In this document: positions 26,361-34,652 of the stretch, one piece after another
Position numbering within the stretch: the stretch's first letter is position 1
How the letters are laid out: each line of letters starts with the position of its first letter
Source: an uncultured Oxalobacteraceae bacterium
Lineage (GTDB): Bacteria; Pseudomonadota; Gammaproteobacteria; Burkholderiales; Burkholderiaceae_D
Assembly: GCA_903893945.1 (NCBI GenBank)
Contig: CAITOF010000050.1
Location: forward strand, 1 to 64,000
Length of the DNA stretch: 64,000 nucleotides
Reading direction: 5' to 3'
Program-made: the position numbers and the translations under genes
Notes under the pieces: model-generated
Database searches by the model: none
What the model saw: only the letters and a program-made list of their open reading frames with translations
What the model was told of the DNA's origin: nothing

Positions 26361-27212
26361 ATGAAGAAAACCATAGTATTTGATATCGGTGGGACCCAAA
26401 GCCGCATTGCACTGTTTGAGAACGGGCAGATTGTCTGGCGCAAACAGATCACAACCCCCAGCCAGGCAGGGCCCGACGCCACGGTCGATGTCATGGCACA
26501 GTTATTTTTTGCTTCAAATGTGGCGGGCCATACCGACTTGGCTATCGGCGCCGCGGTCACAGGACATATTGTCGATGGTTGCGTTACCGCGCATAATCCC
26601 GACATTCTGCGGGACTGGCAACGTTATCCGTTGCAGCACCGTCTGGCCGAACGGATAAACCATCCAGTCCGCTTGTTTAACGATGCACGCGCAGCGGCGT
26701 GGGGCGAATATCGCTTTGGCACCGGACAGGGCTTTGATGAATTTCTGTTTCTAACGGTGTCAACCGGCGTTGGCGCAGGCCTGATTCTGGGCAAGCGCTT
26801 ACATATCGCCAAAAACGGGTTCGATGCCGAGATCGGTGAAATGAAAACGGACAATGGTCAGACCCTGGAAAATCGGGCATCGGGTACGGCGCTGGGACTG
26901 CTGGCCATGCAACAGGGCTACGAAAACGCTAAAGCGTTGTGTGATGCGGCTGACCAGGGTGACGAAAATGCAGACCGGATTTATCAGGCCAGTATCCGGG
27001 AAATTGCCAGGAAATTGGCGGACCTGGCTGTCATGCTCGGCATTCAGCGTGTCGCCTTGGGCGGCAGCGTCGGACTCCGGTCCGGTTATCTGCAGCGACT
27101 AAGGCAGGAAATGGCCAGCTATCCCGGTATTTACCAGATTGACATTGTCGCCGCGCAGTTGGGCCATGATGCCGGCTTGGTGGGAGTTGCTGACTTGGTT
27201 ATAACAGATTAA
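26361..27212 (+). CDS. ROK-family sugar kinase, lacking the usual zinc motif
   Basis: A cytoplasmic kinase of 283 residues. The phosphate loop VFDIGGTQSRIALF is at the N-terminus, the catalytic Asp lies in LFNDARAAAWGE near residue 106, and VSTGVGAGLILGK follows. The Cys-rich zinc motif (CxCGxxGCxE type) normal in ROK kinases is missing; the region reads DAEIGEMKTDNGQTLENRA. It could be a glucosamine, N-acetylhexosamine or other hexose kinase. Context with a GH9 enzyme and a GlcN-6-P deaminase-like gene favours glucosamine. The ATG at 26361 is used; the upstream frame lies in the terminator. Confidence 0.75.
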   Translation: MKKTIVFDIGGTQSRIALFENGQIVWRKQITTPSQAGPDATVDVMAQLFFASNVAGHTDLAIGAAVTGHIVDGCVTAHNPDILRDWQRYPLQHRLAERINHPVRLFNDARAAAWGEYRFGTGQGFDEFLFLTVSTGVGAGLILGKRLHIAKNGFDAEIGEMKTDNGQTLENRASGTALGLLAMQQGYENAKALCDAADQGDENADRIYQASIREIARKLADLAVMLGIQRVALGGSVGLRSGYLQRLRQEMASYPGIYQIDIVAAQLGHDAGLVGVADLVITD

Positions 27213-27231
27213 AGTCTGACTTACTCCAATA

Positions 27232-29541
27232 ATGCCGTCAGACGGGGAAACAGTCTTGCCATATACCCTACAAAAACTGGTTCAAAGCCGTTGGCCGTGG
27301 TTGGCATTATCGCTGATTCTGACGATCAGTCTGTTTGTATCCACCACCGTCGGCTGGCTATGGTACGTCGACCAGCGCGACAGCACCGCCCGGGAGTTAT
27401 CCCTCGATCTGCTGTGGCTGGAGCAGAATATCACCCAATCGCTCGACATTAACCAGCACATGCTCGACAACTGGGCGCATGACCTGCAAAGGCCCACTGA
27501 ACACGCGACGGCAGAATTTCTGTCACTGGCCGACGGTTTGATGAAAGAGAACCCGGCCCTGATCTCAATTGATTATCTGGACAGATCGGGCCATCGATTG
27601 GCTGGCTTACCCAACTATTCAGAACGACCCCAGAAATTGCCGCCCATTTCCGACCCGCTGGTCAACGAAGCCATACAGCGCAGTTACACGTTAAAAAAGG
27701 CGGCCTACAGCAGGGTCATTGAACAATACGCACCCCTCTGGGTCATCGCCATCCCGATATTCGATGACGAAACCAGTACCGGAGTGGTACTGGCCACTTA
27801 CGATCTGGATCAGCTCATGGCCGAGCAGGTACCGTGGTGGTTTGTGCAGCGCTATGATTTGAGCCTGGTCGATCGCGACAACAAGCAGCTCTCACCGCAC
27901 GACAGTGTCGTGGTTGACCCGGGCAAGGATATTCATAAACTGAACTTTGGGCCGGACAATAGCGGCCTGTCACTTCGGGCCAGTTCGCATTCCACGGGAC
28001 ATTCTGAAAAACCCGTTATCTGGCTGTCGGCAGCCGTGATTGCCTTTGGCGTACTGGTTATCTGGTTACTGCGCCTGCTCCAGCGCTGGCTAAAGGAACG
28101 ACAGGCTGCACAGCAGGCGCTGTCGGATGAATTGCAGTTCCGGGCTGCCATGGAACACTCACTCATCACCGGCCTGCTGGCTTTTGACGCGCAGGGCAGA
28201 ATCATCTATGTCAATCCGGCCTTGTGCCAGATGCTGGGATTTTCGTCGGACGCGCTGATCGGCTCAACGGCACCATTCAAATTCTGGGCTGCTGACAATG
28301 TCGATGAATGCAATCAGGCCCACGAGGCCATGCTGCGCGGTGACAATCCTGAAAATGGCCGCCGGCTGAATCTGGTCGACGCTAACGGCAACAGACTCTC
28401 GGTGCGTTTATTCGCCTCGCCACTGATCACCGGGAACAGCACACCAAAAGGGTGGATGGTATCGCTCTACGACACCACCGAATTGCAGAAGGAACGCGAA
28501 GCACTGGCATCTTCCCGGGAGCAGCTCTACGCCGTGTTGTCCGGACTGGATGCCGCCGTCAGCGTCAGCAATATCTGCGACGGCAGGCTGCTTTTTAAAA
28601 ATCGCCACCACGCCGACTTATTCCGGTTTGATGCCCAGGGCGACTGCTGTCTGGCCTGCTGGCCCGGCATGACACACGACACCACGCAGACGGCGACGGA
28701 TTTTTTTGACCGGCAAAGCAGCCAGTGGTATCACCTGGAACGACGCACGATAGTCTGGGTCGACAGTTCGACCGTGTTCCTCGATATTACCACCAACATC
28801 ACTGCACAGCGCGAAGCCGCCAATACCGCCAGGGAACGTGATGAGTTATTGCAGCACACGGCGCGCCTTGCCAACCTGGCCGAGTTTGCATCGGGGATTG
28901 CACACGAACTGAACCAGCCGCTGGCCGCGATTACCAATTATTCGGCGGTTGCCGACACGTATCTGGAATCAAATCCGCTGCAGATTGACAAAATTCATGA
29001 GGCGGTTCGGCATATGGGCGACGAATCGCGTCGCGCCGGAAAAATCATCCGCAGCATGCGCAGCTTCATCCAGAAAAGAACCATACACCATGAGCTGCAA
29101 TCGCTCTCGGATCTGCTTTCTGAGCCCCTGGTATTACTTGCACCGCTGTCACAACGATGCCAGGTTGATATTATTGTTGATCCTGTCGATCAGAACCTCC
29201 GGATAGAATGTGACGCCGTCATGATAGAGCAGGTGATTTTCAACCTGATCAGGAACGGTATCGAAGCCGTCGCCGGATTACCCGGTCCGCACCCGGCGGT
29301 CCTGGTCAGAGTGACACGGGAACAGGACAACGTGATTGTCAGTGTGATTGACCGCGGTGCGGGTATTCAGGATCCCGACAAACTTTTCCAGCCATTTTAT
29401 ACCACCAAAAGCGAAGGCATGGGATTGGGGTTGGCGATCTGCCGTACAGTAATAGAAAGTCACGGCGGCCGACTATGGGCTGAAGCCCATCCTGCCGGTG
29501 GCGCCCAGTTCAATTTTAAAATACGATGTCTACCAGTGTGA
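27232..29541 (+). CDS. Membrane sensor histidine kinase with PAS domain
   Basis: A 769-residue sensor. Helices at about residues 22-44 and 264-284 flank a periplasmic sensing domain of about 220 residues. A PAS domain follows (about 305-425: FDAQGRIIYVNPALCQMLGF), then a second PAS-like region and the kinase core: H-box ASGIAHELNQPLAAITNY, N-box NLIRNGIEAV, DRGAGI and GMGLGLAICRTVIESHGG. This resembles the DctB/FixL group. The ATG at 27232 has a poor ribosome site; a TTG at 27256 after GGGGA is an alternative. The cognate regulator gene begins 10 bases downstream. The periplasmic domain could sense sugar oligomers or a loaded binding protein. Confidence 0.88.
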   Translation: MPSDGETVLPYTLQKLVQSRWPWLALSLILTISLFVSTTVGWLWYVDQRDSTARELSLDLLWLEQNITQSLDINQHMLDNWAHDLQRPTEHATAEFLSLADGLMKENPALISIDYLDRSGHRLAGLPNYSERPQKLPPISDPLVNEAIQRSYTLKKAAYSRVIEQYAPLWVIAIPIFDDETSTGVVLATYDLDQLMAEQVPWWFVQRYDLSLVDRDNKQLSPHDSVVVDPGKDIHKLNFGPDNSGLSLRASSHSTGHSEKPVIWLSAAVIAFGVLVIWLLRLLQRWLKERQAAQQALSDELQFRAAMEHSLITGLLAFDAQGRIIYVNPALCQMLGFSSDALIGSTAPFKFWAADNVDECNQAHEAMLRGDNPENGRRLNLVDANGNRLSVRLFASPLITGNSTPKGWMVSLYDTTELQKEREALASSREQLYAVLSGLDAAVSVSNICDGRLLFKNRHHADLFRFDAQGDCCLACWPGMTHDTTQTATDFFDRQSSQWYHLERRTIVWVDSSTVFLDITTNITAQREAANTARERDELLQHTARLANLAEFASGIAHELNQPLAAITNYSAVADTYLESNPLQIDKIHEAVRHMGDESRRAGKIIRSMRSFIQKRTIHHELQSLSDLLSEPLVLLAPLSQRCQVDIIVDPVDQNLRIECDAVMIEQVIFNLIRNGIEAVAGLPGPHPAVLVRVTREQDNVIVSVIDRGAGIQDPDKLFQPFYTTKSEGMGLGLAICRTVIESHGGRLWAEAHPAGGAQFNFKIRCLPV

Positions 29542-29551
29542 GATTATACCC

Positions 29552-30211
29552 ATGAGCAAACCATCAATCGCCATTCCGGCCATTCCGGCCATCGCCATCA
29601 TAGACGATGATGCCGGTGTTCGTCATTCGCTCGGCATGCTGCTTGAAACCAAAAGCTGGGCCTATACCGAATTTGAGCGGTCCGGCGACTTCCTTGACAA
29701 GGCCAATCCGGCCGATTTTAACTGTTTGCTGATCGACGTTCGCATTCCTGACATGAGCGGACTGGAACTGGTTGACGAATTGCAGAGCCGCTGCAGGGAC
29801 GACCATGGCTACTTACCGCCGGTCCTGTTCTTGAGTGGCCACGGCGACATACCCATGGTGGTGAAAGCACTGCGCCAGGGCGCCAGCGATTTTCTGGAAA
29901 AGCCGGCCGACCACCGCACCTTGATCGATGCGATACAGCGCGCCCTCATCAATGACAGGACAGCGCGCACCACCCACCATGCACAACGCCAGCTCATTCG
30001 GGAAATTGCCGAACTCACTTTAAGGGAACGCGAAGTCCTGACCGAAATCGTTGGCGGCTATTTGAGCAAACAGATTGCCGAACACCTGAACATCAGTACC
30101 AAAACCGTCGAAGCCCATCGCTTGCGGATTTGTCAGAAATTCAACATTCGCACCAGCATGGAACTCGCCGCCAAATTGCGCGACGTGTCACCCAGTCTGT
30201 GGCAAAAGTGA
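29552..30211 (+). CDS. FixJ/NarL-type response regulator
   Basis: A DNA-binding regulator of 219 residues. The receiver domain has AIIDDDAGVRHSLGMLL, the phosphoacceptor Asp in LLIDVRIPDMSGLEL, FLSGHGDIP and the conserved Lys in FLEKPAD. The C-terminal LuxR helix-turn-helix reads LTLREREVLTEIVGG and KQIAEHLNISTKTVEAHR. The ATG at 29552 is chosen; the longer frame overlaps the kinase gene. It is the likely binder of the GGTAAATYTACC dyads before the receptor gene and the ABC operon, which flank this two-component pair. Confidence 0.9.
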   Translation: MSKPSIAIPAIPAIAIIDDDAGVRHSLGMLLETKSWAYTEFERSGDFLDKANPADFNCLLIDVRIPDMSGLELVDELQSRCRDDHGYLPPVLFLSGHGDIPMVVKALRQGASDFLEKPADHRTLIDAIQRALINDRTARTTHHAQRQLIREIAELTLREREVLTEIVGGYLSKQIAEHLNISTKTVEAHRLRICQKFNIRTSMELAAKLRDVSPSLWQK

Positions 30212-30260
30212 ATTCGGACACGTTATTCTTTGAAGATGACTGAGACACCGGGACGTTTAT

Positions 30261-30275
30261 TGGTAAATCTACCTA
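30261..30275. promoter_or_regulatory. GGTAAATCTACC dyad, candidate response-regulator site
   Basis: TGGTAAATCTACCTA repeats the element at 23321-23335 with one change. It ends 18 bases before TCAGGATTG, exactly as upstream of the TonB receptor gene, and is centred about 65 bases before the predicted start of transcription. Confidence 0.6.
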
Positions 30276-30297
30276 CAGGCAGAAGTACATTTCAGGA

Positions 30298-30326
30298 TTG
30301 TTGTCACTTCGACGTCATTTTAGAAT
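30298..30326 (+). promoter_or_regulatory. Promoter of the ABC transporter operon
   Basis: TTGTTG and TAGAAT are separated by 17 bases. The -10 is close to consensus and the -35 is moderate, consistent with help from an activator bound at the dyad upstream. The leader to the ATG at 30361 would be about 28 bases. Confidence 0.6.
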
Positions 30327-30360
30327 CAAATCAGGAACAAATTAACCAAGTGGAATTGCG

Positions 30361-31698
30361 ATGAATACATCGGGTACGAAACAACGTCGAATCGGCAGGT
30401 TATTGCTTGCTGCGTCAATCGGCATTTTCAGCCAATTGACAACTGCGGCCGAGTTGAACGTCTGGGTCATGTCAACCACCGCACAACAGCAACAGGACAT
30501 GAAAGAGCTGATGCGGCCGTACCTGGCCAAAAATCCCAGTTTACGCGTGAACGTGACGGTACTGAACTGGGAATCGGCCTGGAGCAAGATCACCGCCGCA
30601 GCGGCGTCCGGACAGGGTCCCGACATACTGGAACTGGGCACCACCTGGGTGGCGGCAATTTCATCAATGAACGCACTGGAACCGATCAGTATCCAGCAGC
30701 AGAACGAGGTGGGCGGTGCCAACGTGTTCATTCCCGCTGTCTGGGGCTCCACCCACGCTTACAATGACACCAGGATTTACGCCCTCCCGTGGTATGCCGA
30801 CGCGCGCGCCGCTTTCTATCGCACCGATGTATTCAGGAAGGCCGGTGTCAACCCGAAAGAAGCCTTCAGTAACTGGACCAGCTTTAAACAGGCCATGCAG
30901 AAAATTAATGGCCAGACTGTCGACGGCAAGAAGATCTACGCACTGGGCTACCCGGGGAAAAATGACTGGAATGTCATCCATAATCTGGCGCCCTGGATCT
31001 GGAATGCCGGCGGCGACTTTTTAACTGCTGACAAAAAACACTCGGCGATTAATTCACCGGAAGCCTTGCAGGCCATCACCTACTACACCAGTTTTGCCGC
31101 TGAAGGTCTGGTACCCTCCTCCGCGCTGGAAAAAGACTCCACACAGATTGAAGCCGGATTTTTCAATGGGCAGTATGCCGTCATTTTCAGCGGATCGTGG
31201 ATACTGAAGCAGCTTGCCCTGCCCAAGGCAAAAGGCGGACAGATGGACAGCGTTGCGGCACACAATTTTGGTGTCGAAGCCTATCCGGCCGGCTTAAAGG
31301 GCAATCAGACCCTGTTCTCCGGTTCCGATCTGGCCATCATGAAATCGTCCAAGAACAAGGACGAAGCCTGGAAGCTTCTGTCCTACCTGACCTCGCGTGA
31401 AGCAGAAATCAGCTATAGCAAAATGTCAGCGATGTTGCCAGCACGTCTGGACGCCATCAATGATCCGGGTCTGCAGGCCGAACCGCATTACGCCGAATTT
31501 GTCGCACAGGTAAAAAGTGGCCGGCATTACCCGTCCATTGCGGGTTGGGGTCCGCTGGAATCGGTGTACCTGAAAAATATTGGCAATATGTTTGATATTG
31601 TCGCCGGGGTTAAAGGCAAATATTCGCCTCAAGCCATCAAGCAGGCACTGGATGTGACCGCCAATGAGGCCAATGACGTACTTGACGAATCGCGCTGA
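30361..31698 (+). CDS. ABC transporter sugar-binding protein, family 1
   Basis: A periplasmic binding protein of 445 residues in the MalE/UgpB group. A signal peptide (RLLLAASIGIFSQLTTAA) precedes ELNVWVMSTTAQQQQDM, a usual start of oligosaccharide-binding family 1 proteins. GQGPDILELGTTWVAAIS and YALPWYADARAAFYR are typical ligand-cleft segments. It heads a CUT1-type operon of two permeases and an ATPase. The cargo is predicted, from context, to be glucosamine oligomers such as chitosan disaccharide. Confidence 0.9.
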   Translation: MNTSGTKQRRIGRLLLAASIGIFSQLTTAAELNVWVMSTTAQQQQDMKELMRPYLAKNPSLRVNVTVLNWESAWSKITAAAASGQGPDILELGTTWVAAISSMNALEPISIQQQNEVGGANVFIPAVWGSTHAYNDTRIYALPWYADARAAFYRTDVFRKAGVNPKEAFSNWTSFKQAMQKINGQTVDGKKIYALGYPGKNDWNVIHNLAPWIWNAGGDFLTADKKHSAINSPEALQAITYYTSFAAEGLVPSSALEKDSTQIEAGFFNGQYAVIFSGSWILKQLALPKAKGGQMDSVAAHNFGVEAYPAGLKGNQTLFSGSDLAIMKSSKNKDEAWKLLSYLTSREAEISYSKMSAMLPARLDAINDPGLQAEPHYAEFVAQVKSGRHYPSIAGWGPLESVYLKNIGNMFDIVAGVKGKYSPQAIKQALDVTANEANDVLDESR

Positions 31699-31710
31699 GC
31701 TTTTGCGGCC

Positions 31711-32667
31711 ATGAACCGTCCATCCCCACTTTCAGGAAACCCCGTGCGCAAAAAGAAGTTGGAATTATTTCCCTATCTGCTCCTGATGCCCGCCATCCTG
31801 ATGATGGTGATCGTCAATGTCACGCCGATAATTCAGGGATTCTACATGTCCCTGCTCAAACTGAACCAGTACACGCTGAACCAGTATCTGGACGCGCCAT
31901 TTATCGGGCTGGAAAATTATCGGCGTGTCCTGTTTGAGGATCACAGTCCGATCCGGGCCGGCCTGGGTCTTGCCTTGCGCAACACGCTGCTCTATACCGT
32001 GCTGGTTTCAGTGTTTGCCATTGTCATCGGCCTGGGTGTCGCGGTTCTCCTGAACCGCGATTTCCCCGGCAAGAGCCTGGCTCGCACCCTGTTGTTGTTA
32101 CCCTGGATCGTGCCTTCCTACGTTGTCGGCACCTTATGGGGTTTCATGTGGCAAAAGGACGTCGGCCTGATCAACATGATACTGGTTGACTGGTTACATC
32201 TTTTCAGTGAACGCCCGTTCTGGCTGCTGGGGTCCAACAGCTTCTGGGCCATCGTCATTCCGACGGTATGGCGCGCATGGCCGGTAATGATGCTGATTTT
32301 TCTGGCGGCCCTGCAGGCCATACCGGAAGACCAGTACGAAGCGGCAACGCTGGACGGTGTCGGAAAATGGAAGCAGTTTTTCCACATCACACTGCCCCTG
32401 CTAAAGCCGGTGATCATCATTCAATTCATGTTCCAGGTCATCGACAATATCTACTCATACAATATCGTTTCCATGATGTTCGGTAATGGAGCAGGACATC
32501 CCGGTGAATGGGCAGATCTGCTCATGCCACTGCTGACCCGGCAATCATTCAGTTACTGGCTGTTCGGACAGGGCGCTGCGGTGTCGTTCATCATGATGAT
32601 CATCATGCTGGTCTTCGTCGGCGTCTGGATGAAATCATTCAAGCGGAGTATGACCAGCGATGATTAA
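31711..32667 (+). CDS. ABC sugar permease, MalF/UgpA type
   Basis: An inner-membrane permease of 318 residues with six predicted helices (first FPYLLLMPAILMMVIVNV). The EAA loop that contacts the ATPase reads EDQYEAATLDGVGKWKQFFH. The ATG at 31711 has a weak ribosome site; a GTG at 31744 after AGGAAA is an alternative and would begin just before the first helix. The stop overlaps the next permease start by eight bases. Confidence 0.88.
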   Translation: MNRPSPLSGNPVRKKKLELFPYLLLMPAILMMVIVNVTPIIQGFYMSLLKLNQYTLNQYLDAPFIGLENYRRVLFEDHSPIRAGLGLALRNTLLYTVLVSVFAIVIGLGVAVLLNRDFPGKSLARTLLLLPWIVPSYVVGTLWGFMWQKDVGLINMILVDWLHLFSERPFWLLGSNSFWAIVIPTVWRAWPVMMLIFLAALQAIPEDQYEAATLDGVGKWKQFFHITLPLLKPVIIIQFMFQVIDNIYSYNIVSMMFGNGAGHPGEWADLLMPLLTRQSFSYWLFGQGAAVSFIMMIIMLVFVGVWMKSFKRSMTSDD

Positions 32668-33520
32668 AGTATCCCGTCAAAAGAAGCTGAACAACTGGCT
32701 GCTCAACCTGCTGACCTGGTCGATCGTATTCCTGACATTGCTGCCGATTTTCTGGATGGTGCTGTCATCGCTGCGAAATTACAGTGACATCACCGACGGT
32801 GATCAACTGAATGCCGGACTGCCATTTCAATGGCAGAACTACATCGACATGTGGGTTAACGTCGATTTTTTCAATTTTTTCAAAAACAGCCTGATCATCT
32901 GCAGCGTGACAACCGTTCTGGCAACCCTGTCCGCCACCTGTGCAGCGTACGCACTGGCGCGTTTCAGGTTTCGCGGCTCCAACAGCATCAGTATCGGCAT
33001 TACCATTACCCAGGTTATACCGGGCATGCTTTTTTTCCTGCCACTGTACATGCTGTACCGGAAAATCGGTGAGTCGTGGGGCATACCCATGCTCGATACC
33101 TATCAGGGCCTGATTTTTCTGTACGTGGCCCTGTTTACACCCGCCAGTATCTGGATTATGCGCGGTTTTTTCATTTCGATTCCGCGTGAACTCGAAGACG
33201 CAGCCATCATCGACGGCTGCTCCCGCTTCGGGGCCTTCGTGCGCATCGTGTTGCCCATCAGTGCACCGGGAATTATCGCCACCGCCACATTCATTTTTTT
33301 ACTGGCATGGGATGAACTGTTTTTTGCCTGGACGCTCACCAGCTCCTCTTCGGTTCAAACCATACCTGTAGGCATCAGGTTGTTCATTGGCCAGTACCAG
33401 CATCGCTACGATCTGATGATGGCTGCAGCAACCGTATCCACGCTACCGGTACTGATTGCGTTCTTTGCCTGTCAGCGCTTTTTTATTAAAGGTCTGGCGG
33501 CAGGCGCGGTTAAAGGCTAA
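32660..33520 (+). CDS. ABC sugar permease, MalG/UgpE type
   Basis: The second permease of the importer, 286 residues with six helices (first LTWSIVFLTLLPIFWMVL). The EAA motif is PRELEDAAIIDGCSRFGAFV. The ATG at 32660 lies inside the end of the preceding gene (ATGATTAA overlap), so the two permeases are made in step. It forms a heterodimeric channel with the MalF-type partner. Confidence 0.9.
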   Translation: MIKVSRQKKLNNWLLNLLTWSIVFLTLLPIFWMVLSSLRNYSDITDGDQLNAGLPFQWQNYIDMWVNVDFFNFFKNSLIICSVTTVLATLSATCAAYALARFRFRGSNSISIGITITQVIPGMLFFLPLYMLYRKIGESWGIPMLDTYQGLIFLYVALFTPASIWIMRGFFISIPRELEDAAIIDGCSRFGAFVRIVLPISAPGIIATATFIFLLAWDELFFAWTLTSSSSVQTIPVGIRLFIGQYQHRYDLMMAAATVSTLPVLIAFFACQRFFIKGLAAGAVKG

Positions 33521-33540
33521 CTCTTCAGGAATAAAAAATT

Positions 33541-34647
33541 ATGGCGTCAGTCAGTTTTAGAAATATCTCCAAACACTACACCAGCGACGAAGGCGTCATA
33601 AAAGGTGTTGACTTTGACATCAATGACGGAGAATTCATCGTTTTTGTTGGCCCCTCCGGCTGCGGCAAATCAACACTGCTGCGCATGGTGGCCGGCCTGG
33701 AAGACATAACCGGCGGTGAAATCTTTATCGACAACGTCCGGGCCAATGATCTGCATGCCTCAAAACGCGGTGTGGCCATGGTGTTCCAGTCCTATGCCCT
33801 GTACCCGCATATGACAGTCCGGCAGAATATGGGGTTTGCCCTCAAAATGGCGAACGCCCCCAAAACGGAGATACTGGCGCGGGTCAACAAGGCCGCTGAC
33901 ATTTTGCAGATTACCCATTTACTGGACAGAAAACCCAAGGCACTGTCTGGCGGCCAGCGCCAGCGTGTGGCAATAGGGCGCGCTATCGTTCGACAACCCA
34001 AGGTGTTTCTGTTTGATGAACCGCTCTCCAATCTGGACGCGTCATTACGCCAGAACATGCGGATTGAACTCTCCAAGCTGCACCACGAGTTGGGTACGAC
34101 CATGATTTATGTCACCCATGACCAGGTTGAAGCAATGACCCTGGCAGACCGTATCGTCGTATTCAATGCCGGCGTGGTACAACAGATTGGCACTCCACTG
34201 GATCTGTATGACAATCCGGCCAATCAGTTCGTGGCCGGATTCCTGGGTGCACCAAAAATGAATTTTCTGCAGGGTCGGCTGGTCGGCAACCAGAGTGCCA
34301 TGATGACACTGCCCGGGGGACAGCATCTGCACGCTGCGGTTGATGCGGCACAGGGGCGCGCCGGCGATGCGGTCACTCTGGGCATCCGCCCTGAACATGT
34401 GAAACTGACCGCGGATAACGACGCACACGCGATCCTGGCCCATATCGTCCTGGTGGAACATTTAGGGGATCAGATACTGGCCTACATCCGCATCGCGGGT
34501 CTGGACAGCGAACTGTGCATGAAATTACTCGGTCATTCCAGTCAATTAAGGTATGGCGACACGCTGCATATCGCCCTGCCCCACGAGCATTGCATGCTCT
34601 TTGACGACACTGGCAACGCTTTTCAACGAATCAGACAGACGCACTGA
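33541..34647 (+). CDS. ABC transporter ATPase, MalK/UgpC type
   Basis: The ATP-hydrolysing subunit, 368 residues. Walker A is GPSGCGKST, the signature is [15 protein letters not shown], Walker B is [12 protein letters not shown] and the switch His is in [14 protein letters not shown]. The C-terminal third (from [12 protein letters not shown]) is the MalK regulatory TOBE region. Such ATPases may serve several sugar importers. The gene begins 20 bases after the second permease. Confidence 0.92.
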   Translation: MASVSFRNISKHYTSDEGVIKGVDFDINDGEFIVFVGPSGCGKSTLLRMVAGLEDITGGEIFIDNVRANDLHASKRGVAMVFQSYALYPHMTVRQNMGFALKMANAPKTEILARVNKAADILQITHLLDRKPKALSGGQRQRVAIGRAIVRQPKVFLFDEPLSNLDASLRQNMRIELSKLHHELGTTMIYVTHDQVEAMTLADRIVVFNAGVVQQIGTPLDLYDNPANQFVAGFLGAPKMNFLQGRLVGNQSAMMTLPGGQHLHAAVDAAQGRAGDAVTLGIRPEHVKLTADNDAHAILAHIVLVEHLGDQILAYIRIAGLDSELCMKLLGHSSQLRYGDTLHIALPHEHCMLFDDTGNAFQRIRQTH

Positions 34648-34652
34648 CGACT

